From assembly GCA_049890115.1 (NCBI GenBank), contig JBMHCC010000003.1, positions 1 to 6,713 on the forward strand: DNA of 6,713 bases. The letters are read 5' to 3'. How positions within the stretch are numbered: position 1 is the first letter of the stretch; each line of letters begins with the position of its first letter. Positions 1-5,137 of the stretch are shown in pieces. Made by a program: the position numbers and the translations under genes. The stretch comes from UBA685 sp049890115 (GTDB lineage: Bacteria; Pseudomonadota; Alphaproteobacteria; Puniceispirillales; Puniceispirillaceae). The notes below the pieces were generated by a model. That model was not told the DNA's origin. It made no database searches and saw nothing but the letters and a program-made list of their open reading frames with translations.

Positions 1-47
1 TTCTTCAAGTTTCAAGGTCCGCGGACCGCGCACATGTGACTGAATCC
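1..47 (+). repeat. Left arm of 47-bp perfect inverted repeat
   Basis: Bases 1-47 are the exact reverse complement of 2328-2374, with no mismatch. The match stops at base 48. Because it starts at window base 1, the true repeat may extend further left. The arm contains a 12-bp perfect palindrome (GGTCCGCGGACC, 16-27), an 8-bp palindrome (CACATGTG, 31-38) and a short direct repeat TTCAAG (4-9 and 11-16). Together with the right arm it brackets the recombinase, nuclease and small membrane protein genes. It could be a recombination site, a remnant of a duplicated tRNA flank, or the product of an inverted chimera in the assembly. Confidence 0.9.
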
Positions 48-89
48 TGCGATACTGGTTGTTCCGGTCCCAAATTATAAAGAGAGAAC

Positions 90-965
90 ATGTTTAAACG
101 CGGAGTTAAGTATAAGCGGGACGAGATTGCTCAAATTGCACGACCGGAAAACCCACCCAGAGGTGGGAACTGGACAACTGGTTACGATAGAATTGACGAT
201 TATCTATATGTCTTCATGAACATGGGTGTTCCCGGTCGTACAGGCCATAATTTTGATAATCATTATGATCCTGATACACGAACCTTAATTTGGTTCGGCA
301 AGCCTAATTCTCACTCGGGACAACCAACATTTGAAAAATTAATGACAGGTGAATTGAAGCCACTTTTTTTTGCTCGCTGGGACCAAAGTCACCCATTCAC
401 ATTCTTGGGTTCGGGTAAAGTCATATCCTACAAAGATGGTTTCATAACTGGGCAGGGTCATCAGTGTGTGCGCGTCGTTCTATCAATTGAAGATCTTCGT
501 GAAATTGTCTCTGATGTAGTGCCAGAGATATTAACCAATAAAGATGATGAATTAGGCACAAATTCACAGAGCTCATTTGCCTTAGAGAAGCATCTGGAAG
601 ATTTTATGGTAAGGAACTGGCGTAACTTACCAATTGGTAATCAATACGACATTTTTGAACAGAATGGGGAAGTTGTAGGTCAGCAGTACAGAACGTCTAT
701 TGGTCCGATAGATATTTTAGGTCTCAACAAAGAGAAGACGGATTTTATGGTCTTTGAATTAAAGCGAGACCGCGCTTCTGACGTAGTGGTTGGTCAAACT
801 CTACGGTACATGGGTTGGGTGAAGGAGCATTTGTGTACTCCAACTCAACAAGTAAGTGGATGTATCATTGCACACGCAAATGACGATAAATTGAATTATG
901 CTCTTAATCAGGTCCCTTCAATTCGTTTTATGCGGTATGAAGTTGATTTCAAATTAATAGGCTGA
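90..965 (+). CDS. NucS-like (DUF91) PD-(D/E)XK nuclease with aromatic-rich N-terminal domain
   Basis: The protein has 291 aa. Residues about 165-285 resemble the catalytic domain of NucS/DUF91 endonucleases. Acidic residues E166/E170 lie in a helix, D208 sits in G-P-I-D-I-L, E223 and K225 in F-E-L-K-R, and Q236 and Y240 in the Q-x3-Y motif before M-G-W-V. The spacing E-x-K, then Q 11 residues after K and Y 4 after Q, matches the NucS active site as I recall it, so the nuclease appears intact. Residues about 25-130 form a separate domain that I do not recognise with certainty. It is rich in W/Y/F (W28, Y32, Y38, Y40, W68, F69, W97) and has the motifs GRTGHNF, FFARW and PFTFLG, loosely like DUF3427 or modified-base-reading domains. 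The architecture suggests a DNA endonuclease triggered by a ligand or DNA modification, plausibly for phage or plasmid defence rather than NucS mismatch repair. ATG at 90 follows AGAGAG (81-86), and a TTATAA stretch at 75-80 may be a -10. The next gene starts 5 bases after its stop. Confidence 0.8.
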   Translation: MFKRGVKYKRDEIAQIARPENPPRGGNWTTGYDRIDDYLYVFMNMGVPGRTGHNFDNHYDPDTRTLIWFGKPNSHSGQPTFEKLMTGELKPLFFARWDQSHPFTFLGSGKVISYKDGFITGQGHQCVRVVLSIEDLREIVSDVVPEILTNKDDELGTNSQSSFALEKHLEDFMVRNWRNLPIGNQYDIFEQNGEVVGQQYRTSIGPIDILGLNKEKTDFMVFELKRDRASDVVVGQTLRYMGWVKEHLCTPTQQVSGCIIAHANDDKLNYALNQVPSIRFMRYEVDFKLIG

Positions 966-970
966 AGTGA

Positions 971-1162
971 ATGAACTTGATGCTGAAATCAGTACTAATT
1001 TCCATCCCAGTCAGTTTATTTGGTTCTTTTCTTGGCATACTGGTTACGGTCATGATCGATCATTATTTTCCAGGGGCCGACGGCCCCTCATTTGTGCTTG
1101 CCACCATTTGTGGCTCATATGTCACCAGCGTGTTTTATCTCTACAGATTTGTTCTCAAGTAA
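971..1162 (+). CDS. Small two-TM membrane protein, unknown function
   Basis: This 63-aa protein starts 5 bases after the stop of the nuclease gene, so the two are probably co-transcribed and perhaps translationally coupled. There is no strong Shine-Dalgarno. Two hydrophobic segments are evident, residues about 7-29 and 39-59. They are separated by a short polar turn (H31, PGADG) and end in a positively charged tail (Y-R-F-V-L-K). This composition is unlikely for a shadow frame, and it lies mostly outside the integrase gene, overlapping only the last 48 bases of that convergent gene. I do not recognise the family. In a nuclease cassette it might anchor the effector, act as a membrane effector or serve as an immunity partner, but none of this is demonstrated. 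Confidence 0.55.
   Translation: MNLMLKSVLISIPVSLFGSFLGILVTVMIDHYFPGADGPSFVLATICGSYVTSVFYLYRFVLK
1072..1088. other. GC-rich 7-bp hairpin near the convergent gene ends
   Basis: AGGGGCC-GAC-GGCCCCT is a perfect 7-bp stem with a 3-base loop. It lies 27 bases beyond the integrase stop on the minus strand and inside the small membrane gene on the plus strand. No clear T-tract follows in either direction (CATTTG on plus, GGAAAAT on minus), so it is at best a weak terminator or pause site for the integrase transcript. Confidence 0.4.
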
Positions 1163-2290
1163 TTGCATCCATTTTGCCTTTATCTCTAGTGGATAACCAC
1201 TTCCGTATTTTTGGCCTATGTTATTTGATGCCCATCCCCCTATCGCGTCAACGATATCTGAGGGACATTCTACAGCGCGCAATCTATCTCTCATGCTGTG
1301 TCTGAAAGAATGAATTACATATTCCTCTGATAGGTTTGACTTTAGCCATTTGTTTAAGGCGGCAGATGCTGAATTCGATTTGCATCTGTCCGCATTACAG
1401 TAGTCTGGAAAAGCAAATTCAGCATTTTGGCTCATTATTTTTCGTGCAGCCCATTCAGAAGCGCCGATCAAAGGTATAGTTCTTTCACTAGTAGGTGTTT
1501 TAAGAGAGCGCCATTGATATTCTCTCAATACAATATGAGGAATGGTGGCAGACAGCTTTATATCTTCCGTCTTTAGACCAAGGGCTTCTGATAATCTCAT
1601 TCCGGTGTCTGAAATCAGCGCTACTAGCCAGCGTTTGGAGTCATTCCATTCGAAGCACTTTCGTTGAATGTCACATATAGATTGCAAGGGAATAGGCGCT
1701 CTTAATTTTTGCCGGTCATCGTCTGGGATGAAGACATTTGTGAATGGGTTTGTAATCGTAAGACCGTATTCGCTAATTGATAGGTTGAAGATTGCGCGCA
1801 CTGTTGAAAACACCCTCTTTACTGATGAAGATGTAAGACCTTTCTTGAATAAAAGATCTCGAAACTGAGAAGCTTGTAGACCTGTGATATTTGCTATTGA
1901 TTGTGCCTTTGTGACTTCCTTCAAATATTCAACCGCGCGATGGGATGTTTGAAAGAAGAGCTTACCCTTGTTGCGGCCCTTCAGAGCTAAGTATAGTTCT
2001 AGAGCTTCATCCAATGAAGGGGCTTGCACAGCAGTTGTTGCGTAGGTGCTGGATGAGAGTTCAAGGCCACTTACAGTCAATCGCTCCAGGCGCAAGTTAT
2101 CCCAGTGTCTTTCAAGCCTGTCTGACAGAGCTTCTGCAAGCTTTGTTGCTCGCATTTCGGAACTTGTTCTTAGAGACATCTCTATTTTGTTCTTATTGAA
2201 CCGATGTCTAACGTCAGCTGGAATAATTCTTGAGAAGTAAAAAGTGTTTTTACGTTTATAAATATATACCGGAGACCTTACCCACACCAT
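1115..2290 (-). CDS. Tyrosine recombinase / integrase
   Basis: This 391-aa site-specific recombinase catalyses strand exchange through a 3'-phosphotyrosyl link and would integrate or excise the element. The N-terminal part (about residues 8-75) has the pattern of the integrase N-terminal DNA-binding region (Y-I-Y-K-R-K-N-T-F-Y-F-S-R-I-I-P). A SAM-like core-binding domain covers about 92-185 and the catalytic domain about 200-380. All expected catalytic residues are present: R232 (D-T-G-M-R-L-S-E-A-L), K264 (S-L-K-T), H327 and R330 (H-S-F-R-H), W353 in the usual H/W place (G-G-W) and Y362 (K-Y-G-S-G). It therefore looks active. ATG at 2290 follows GAAGG about 12 bases upstream. The start lies 37 bases inside the right inverted repeat and 85 bp from tRNA-Arg, and transcription runs away from the tRNA. 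Its 3' end overlaps the convergent small membrane gene by 48 bp. Confidence 0.93.
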   Translation of the reverse strand: MVWVRSPVYIYKRKNTFYFSRIIPADVRHRFNKNKIEMSLRTSSEMRATKLAEALSDRLERHWDNLRLERLTVSGLELSSSTYATTAVQAPSLDEALELYLALKGRNKGKLFFQTSHRAVEYLKEVTKAQSIANITGLQASQFRDLLFKKGLTSSSVKRVFSTVRAIFNLSISEYGLTITNPFTNVFIPDDDRQKLRAPIPLQSICDIQRKCFEWNDSKRWLVALISDTGMRLSEALGLKTEDIKLSATIPHIVLREYQWRSLKTPTSERTIPLIGASEWAARKIMSQNAEFAFPDYCNADRCKSNSASAALNKWLKSNLSEEYVIHSFRHSMRDRLRAVECPSDIVDAIGGWASNNIGQKYGSGYPLEIKAKWMQLLENKSVEIKHAGDI

Positions 2291-2327
2291 GACTATACGA
2301 AACCTTCATCACAAACATTTATCGTTT

Positions 2328-2374
2328 GGATTCAGTCACATGTGCGCGGTCCGCGGACCTTGAAACTTGAAGAA
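2328..2374 (-). repeat. Right arm of 47-bp perfect inverted repeat, abutting tRNA-Arg
   Basis: This is the exact reverse complement of 1-47. It ends one base from the encoded CCA of the tRNA gene (2376-2378), so it occupies the immediate 3' flank of the tRNA, where attachment sites of tRNA-targeting integrases often lie. It holds the palindrome GGTCCGCGGACC (2348-2359). Just beyond the identical block both arms carry CGATA, shifted by one base, which may be chance or eroded homology. Confidence 0.9.
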
Positions 2375-2375
2375 A

Positions 2376-2452
2376 TGGCGCGCTCGGGAAGATTCGAACT
2401 CCCGACCCCTAGATTCGTAGTCTAGTGCTCTATCCAGCTGAGCTACGAGCGC
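2376..2452 (-). tRNA. tRNA-Arg(ACG)
   Basis: The minus strand folds as a complete cloverleaf. The acceptor stem GCGCTCG/CGAGCGC has 7 pairs, the D-stem is GCTC/GAGC, and the anticodon stem CTAGA/TCTAG carries the loop CTACGAA. The T arm is GGGAG-TTCGAAT-CTTCC with one G-U pair. The discriminator is G and CCA is encoded. The anticodon is ACG (read as ICG after deamination by TadA), decoding CGU/CGC/CGA. The sequence closely resembles E. coli tRNA-Arg(ACG). It is the apparent landing site for the integrase-bearing element, which lies directly 3' of it. Confidence 0.97.
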
Positions 2453-2640
2453 GCAAGCAGATGACGGTAATAATAACCCTGTCATCACTATTGGCGGGAC
2501 ATTAGAACAAAGCATCTGCTATGTCCAGCCTCTTTTACATCATAAAACAAAGCCTTTATGCAAAAAGCACTGGACAGCTATCTAGCTGCAAGGATAGTCA
2601 AAAGAAGAGATTATTTGGCGCTACGGATAAGGATAAAATC
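2453..2640. other. Divergent intergenic region between tRNA-Arg and gpt
   Basis: This region must hold the tRNA promoter (minus) and the gpt promoter (plus). Three dyads are visible. AGCAGATG (2456-2463) pairs with CATCTGCT (2513-2520). GATGAC (2460-2465) pairs with GTCATC (2481-2486). CAGCTA-TC-TAGCTG (2575-2588) lies upstream of gpt. A start codon at 2521 in frame with gpt would add 40 residues not found in the enzyme family, so I treat 2521-2640 as leader sequence. Confidence 0.5.
2534..2562 (+). promoter_or_regulatory. Possible gpt promoter
   Basis: TTTACA (2534-2539) is a fair -35 match. The sequence 17 bases on, TATGCA (2557-2562), is a poor -10 match. The predicted start near 2569 would sit just before the dyad CAGCTA-TC-TAGCTG, a possible operator. 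The support is weak. Confidence 0.22.
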
Positions 2641-3120
2641 ATGAGTGGTTATGGCAAGGCATTTCCGGTTGGCTGGGAAGAGCTTCATAGAACATCAAAG
2701 GCATTAGCATGGCGTTTAGCAGAGATGGGGCCATTTGAGGGCATTGTCGCTGTGACCAGAGGCGGGCTAGTACCTGCTGCTATTATCGCAAGAGAGCTAG
2801 AATTGCGTGTGATTGAAACAGCGTGCCTTGCATCTTATCGTGATCAGGACCAAGGATCTGTTGAAGTGTTAAAGCCAGCTGCGATGGCAAAAGATGGCGC
2901 TGGCTGGCTGATTATTGATGATCTGGTTGATACAGGTGAGACAGCTAAAGAATTGCGGAAAATGATGCCAAAGGCGCATTTTGCAACAGTCTATGCCAAA
3001 CCTGCTGGCAGACCATTAGTTGATACATTTGTCACTGAAGTATCACAAGATACTTGGATTTATTTCCCATGGGATCTGGATTTACAGCCATCTCAGCCAA
3101 TTATTAATCAGCGTAGCTAG
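2641..3120 (+). CDS. gpt: Xanthine-guanine phosphoribosyltransferase
   Basis: This 159-aa cytosolic purine-salvage enzyme transfers the phosphoribosyl group of PRPP to xanthine, guanine and, more weakly, hypoxanthine. It closely follows E. coli Gpt (152 aa). R40-G-G-L-V-P is the pyrophosphate loop, I91-I-D-D-L-V-D-T-G-E-T is the PRPP-binding motif, K119-P-A-G-R-P-L-V-D covers the purine-binding region, and Q136-D-T-W-I with P-W-D follow near the C-terminus. I chose ATG 2641 because AAGGA (2629-2633) lies 7 bases upstream and the length then fits the family. The frame is open back to an ATG at 2521, but that extension has no family counterpart. It converges with the histidine kinase gene, the two stops being 33 bases apart. 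Confidence 0.95.
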   Translation: MSGYGKAFPVGWEELHRTSKALAWRLAEMGPFEGIVAVTRGGLVPAAIIARELELRVIETACLASYRDQDQGSVEVLKPAAMAKDGAGWLIIDDLVDTGETAKELRKMMPKAHFATVYAKPAGRPLVDTFVTEVSQDTWIYFPWDLDLQPSQPIINQRS

Positions 3121-3153
3121 GGGTATTAATCAGCTTAAGCTTAAGGGGCTGTC

Positions 3154-4296
3154 TTATTCTGTCAGCCAATGAGCTGGTAAAGACAGCCTAAATTCAGAGC
3201 CAAGATCTGATGTGCGTGATAGGTGTAATTGACCGCCCATTGCCACGGCCAAATCTTTGGCAATGGCAAGCCCAAGACCAGTATCACGTTTATGGCCTGA
3301 ATAAAAAGCTGAGAATAAATAAGGACGCAATTCCTCTGAAATGCCTGGCCCATTATCTGAGATATCAATCACAGTTAAATGGCCAGCACGCCAGATATCA
3401 ATAGTCATCTTGTCAGCACCAGCACGCCTGGCATTACGCCCTAAATTGAGCAAAAGTCGGTAAAACTGATTTGGGGCACCAAGTAAGATATCGGCACCTT
3501 GAGATGTGACAGTTAGCTGGCTGTCATGGCTGAGATTTTCTGCCATCTCGCTAATGGGAAAGCGGCTGGCAGTTTCTGTTTTGGCCTCACTTAGATAATC
3601 CATCATATTTTGAGTCATCATCGTCGCATCTGAAATCGCACGTTCAATATGAGGTGCGATACGTCTGATTTTGGGATCATCTGATTCATTCAAATTATCA
3701 GCAACCAAAGTGGCAGCGACAAGAATATTGCGCAAATCATGATTGATTTTGGCTGTTGCCTCGCCAATATCAGCGAGCCTCTCTTTTTGACGAAGGGCAC
3801 GTCTAACCTGTTCTGTCAGCTTCTCTAGGGCAGAGCCTATTGCCGCAATCTCTGCTGTGGCAGATGCTAATTCAGGCGGGGCAGGCAAATCATTCGGATT
3901 TTGCTTAAACTCGCGAATCATCGCCATTATGCCAGATAAAGGACGTACAAGCCGCCTGATTAAAAACAGATAAAGCGGCATGATAATCAAAATGCCGATC
4001 ACCAAGGTGGCTAGGAAAATACGCCAGCTATAAGCGCGGATTTCTGAACGCAATAATGCAGCAGGCCAGCTTGCTTTATAATCTTCATCATAACGCGAAT
4101 CAAACACCGTGAACATATCAGGGCCTGTGCCTATCATCAGATGAAATAACAAGCCGCCATGCGAGATAGGAAGCGAGGCTAGATCAAAAGATAATGCTGT
4201 ATCATTGCGTGTGCCACCTTCTATTAAACTGCCATCATCAGCGCGCAGAGAATAGAATTCTGGCGGATAAAATCGTGCTGATGATAAGTCAGCCAC
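3154..4296 (-). CDS. HAMP-domain sensor histidine kinase, kinase core (N-terminus cut off by upstream nonsense codon)
   Basis: The downstream open frame gives 380 aa from a GTG at 4296. It contains the end of a periplasmic sensor region (1-88), a membrane helix (about 91-113), a HAMP linker (114-168) and a DHp helix with phospho-acceptor H186 (K-I-N-H-D-L-R-N). The ATP-binding domain has N288 (N-box), D314-N-G-P-G (G1), an F-box near L-F-S-A-F-Y, and T339-G-L-G-L (G2). All catalytic motifs are intact. Such proteins autophosphorylate and pass phosphate to a response regulator, but no regulator is adjacent. The GTG is probably not the native start. In the same frame, after one TAA (4351-4353), the usual N-terminus with the first membrane helix continues to a TTG at 4491. 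Without it the kinase would have only one TM helix and a cut sensor domain. It may still be produced by reinitiation or readthrough, or it may be a recent pseudogene or contain a base error. Confidence 0.85.
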   Translation of the reverse strand: MADLSSARFYPPEFYSLRADDGSLIEGGTRNDTALSFDLASLPISHGGLLFHLMIGTGPDMFTVFDSRYDEDYKASWPAALLRSEIRAYSWRIFLATLVIGILIIMPLYLFLIRRLVRPLSGIMAMIREFKQNPNDLPAPPELASATAEIAAIGSALEKLTEQVRRALRQKERLADIGEATAKINHDLRNILVAATLVADNLNESDDPKIRRIAPHIERAISDATMMTQNMMDYLSEAKTETASRFPISEMAENLSHDSQLTVTSQGADILLGAPNQFYRLLLNLGRNARRAGADKMTIDIWRAGHLTVIDISDNGPGISEELRPYLFSAFYSGHKRDTGLGLAIAKDLAVAMGGQLHLSRTSDLGSEFRLSLPAHWLTE

Positions 4297-4350
4297 AAGC
4301 TCATAACTTTGATTAAGCTGGTTAGCAGATTGCTGTTTTGAGGCCTCATA

Positions 4351-4491
4351 TTACAGTAAAAAATGCTGCCACTGCTCATCTAGCCATCGATATTGAAACT
4401 GGGTGGCTGATGGTATGAAAACACATAATTCAGCAATCGCAAGACAGGCTGCTACTAATAATAAAATCTGTCTGGTTAGATAATTTGTCAA
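4351..4491 (-). pseudogene. Detached N-terminal segment of the histidine kinase, ending in in-frame TAA
   Basis: From TTG 4489-4491 the minus strand encodes 46 residues, beginning M-T-N-Y-L-T-R-Q-I-L and containing a hydrophobic helix (about residues 8-27, L-L-L-V-A-A-C-L-A-I-A-E). It ends at TAA (4351-4353). The downstream kinase frame is the same frame, with 18 sense codons between this stop and the GTG at 4296. The start is supported by AAAGGTGA (4496-4503) just upstream, and the frame is closed by a TAA further upstream. The N-terminal TM plus an F-I-P-S-A motif is typical of alphaproteobacterial kinases of this type. The native protein would be about 445 residues. One base change explains the break. 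Confidence 0.7.
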
Positions 4492-4784
4492 AAAATCACC
4501 TTTATCACTGCCAAAGCTATAATTCAGCCTTTGTTAATTTAGATATTACTAAAATTAAGTTTATTTCCAAAGTGCTTCTTCATGATTTTTTGTCTTAAAT
4601 CATACTGATGATAAGGCTTTGGTTGCTGCCTTGTCAGATAAACAGCAGATGAGGGCGCGTTATCAGCGTGTTTTTTCCCCCCTATCTGGCAGATCATGAT
4701 AAAGATATTGACAGTTTGCCAAGAGATGCTTAAAAACCCGCCTACTGAATTTATATTATAACTATTTTCGAAAGGAGCGTTGTT
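4492..4784. other. Divergent intergenic region between histidine kinase and rpmH
   Basis: This AT-rich stretch should contain the kinase promoter (minus) and the rpmH promoter (plus). I see a Shine-Dalgarno for the kinase (AAAGGTGA on the minus strand, 4496-4503) and a candidate rpmH promoter at 4708-4736. An open frame on the minus strand across this region has no recognisable protein features and runs through rpmH signals, so I do not call a gene. No DnaA-box cluster is seen. Confidence 0.5.
4708..4736 (+). promoter_or_regulatory. Candidate sigma-70-type promoter of rpmH
   Basis: A perfect TTGACA (4708-4713) is followed after 17 bases by TAAAAA (4731-4736), a 4-of-6 match to TATAAT. The predicted start falls near 4743, giving a leader of about 40 bases before the rpmH ATG. 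A second AT-rich stretch, TATATTATA (4752-4760), is an alternative -10 without a clear -35. Confidence 0.45.
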
Positions 4785-4919
4785 ATGAAGCGCACCTATC
4801 AGCCAAGTGTTCTTGTTCGCAAACGCCGTCACGGTTTCCGTTCACGTATGGCAACAGTCGGTGGTCGCCGCGTTATCCGCACACGCCGCTCAAAAGGCAG
4901 AGCACGTCTATCTGCTTAA
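4785..4919 (+). CDS. rpmH: 50S ribosomal protein L34
   Basis: This 44-aa, highly basic protein of the large ribosomal subunit begins M-K-R-T-Y-Q-P-S and has the conserved series R-K-R-R-H-G-F-R-S-R-M-A-T, then G-R-R-V-I-R-T-R-R-S-K-G-R-A-R-L-S-A. Length and sequence match the bacterial family throughout. ATG 4785 is preceded by AAAGGAG (4771-4777), a strong Shine-Dalgarno. It is the first gene of the rpmH-rnpA-yidD-yidC cluster. Confidence 0.98.
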   Translation: MKRTYQPSVLVRKRRHGFRSRMATVGGRRVIRTRRSKGRARLSA

Positions 4920-5137
4920 TAGACTGACAATGATGCAAGCTTGGCGACACTAGCGATAGCCAAGCAAGCACATTCATTCGAATCAGGGCATGATCATATC
5001 TTCTCTTGAAGGTGGTCACGCCCTTTTTTATTGGCAAATGATCACAATTTGACGCATTGTCACGATGAGGCAGGGCAGGGTTTAACCTGAAACTGTGTGC
5101 TATGGCCATGCAGGATTAGTTATGTGCTGGATTGATT
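4920..5137 (+). other. rpmH-rnpA intergenic spacer
   Basis: The 218-bp gap is long for this gene pair. It holds a 7-bp stem GCTTGGC/GCCAAGC (4939-4945 with 4959-4965) without a T-tract, then the terminator-like hairpin at 4985-5029. Sequence 5030-5137 is the rnpA leader, in which I find no convincing promoter. Confidence 0.6.
4985..5029 (+). terminator. Rho-independent terminator or attenuator after rpmH
   Basis: AGGGC (4985-4989) pairs with GCCCT (5020-5024). After one mismatch TGATCA (4991-4996) pairs with TGGTCA (5013-5018) with one G-U. Six T residues follow (5024-5029). It lies 65 bases after the rpmH stop and would end or reduce transcription before rnpA, which would help make far more L34 than RNase P protein. 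Confidence 0.75.

Larger units (their letters stand above)
1..2374. mobile_element. Putative integrase-bearing genomic island next to tRNA-Arg
   Basis: The segment carries a tyrosine recombinase whose start lies 85 bp from the 3' end of tRNA-Arg and reads in the same direction as the tRNA. This is the usual geometry of elements integrated at tRNA 3' ends. Two accessory genes with no housekeeping role (nuclease and 2-TM protein) share the segment, and 47-bp inverted repeats border it. No direct repeat of the tRNA 3' end is seen inside the window, so either the far end lies beyond base 1 or the element is delimited by the inverted repeats themselves. The exact limits are uncertain. Confidence 0.55.

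Noticed and set aside
967..1305. 112-codon plus-strand open frame beginning GTG just after the nuclease stop
   Set aside because: Most of it lies opposite the integrase catalytic domain and it is rich in C/H/R without domain structure. The overlapping frame at 971-1162 has clear membrane segments and is the better gene.
1668..2240. Several plus-strand open frames opposite the integrase gene
   Set aside because: They are antisense to a well-supported recombinase and show no recognisable features or start signals.
2521..2640. N-terminal extension of Gpt by 40 residues
   Set aside because: The family starts at the ATG at 2641, which has a good ribosome binding site. The extension has no family counterpart and covers the probable promoter.
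3134..3145. 12-bp palindrome CTTAAGCTTAAG between gpt and the histidine kinase, considered as a bidirectional terminator
   Set aside because: It has no loop to form a stable hairpin, is AT-rich, and has no adjacent T-tract.
3210..3404. Plus-strand open frame opposite the histidine kinase
   Set aside because: It is antisense to the conserved ATP-binding domain and has no protein features or ribosome binding site.
4539..4832. 97-codon minus-strand open frame over the rpmH promoter and 5' end
   Set aside because: It overlaps rpmH and its regulatory sequence, has no domain pattern, and its composition looks incidental.
4873..5109. 78-codon minus-strand open frame over the rpmH 3' end and spacer
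   Set aside because: It runs through the terminator hairpin and rpmH codons and has no recognisable features.
4492..5137. Possible replication origin near rpmH, since rpmH lies by oriC and dnaA in many bacteria
   Set aside because: I find no DnaA gene and no cluster of TTATCCACA-like boxes in the window. In alphaproteobacteria this cluster is commonly not at the origin.
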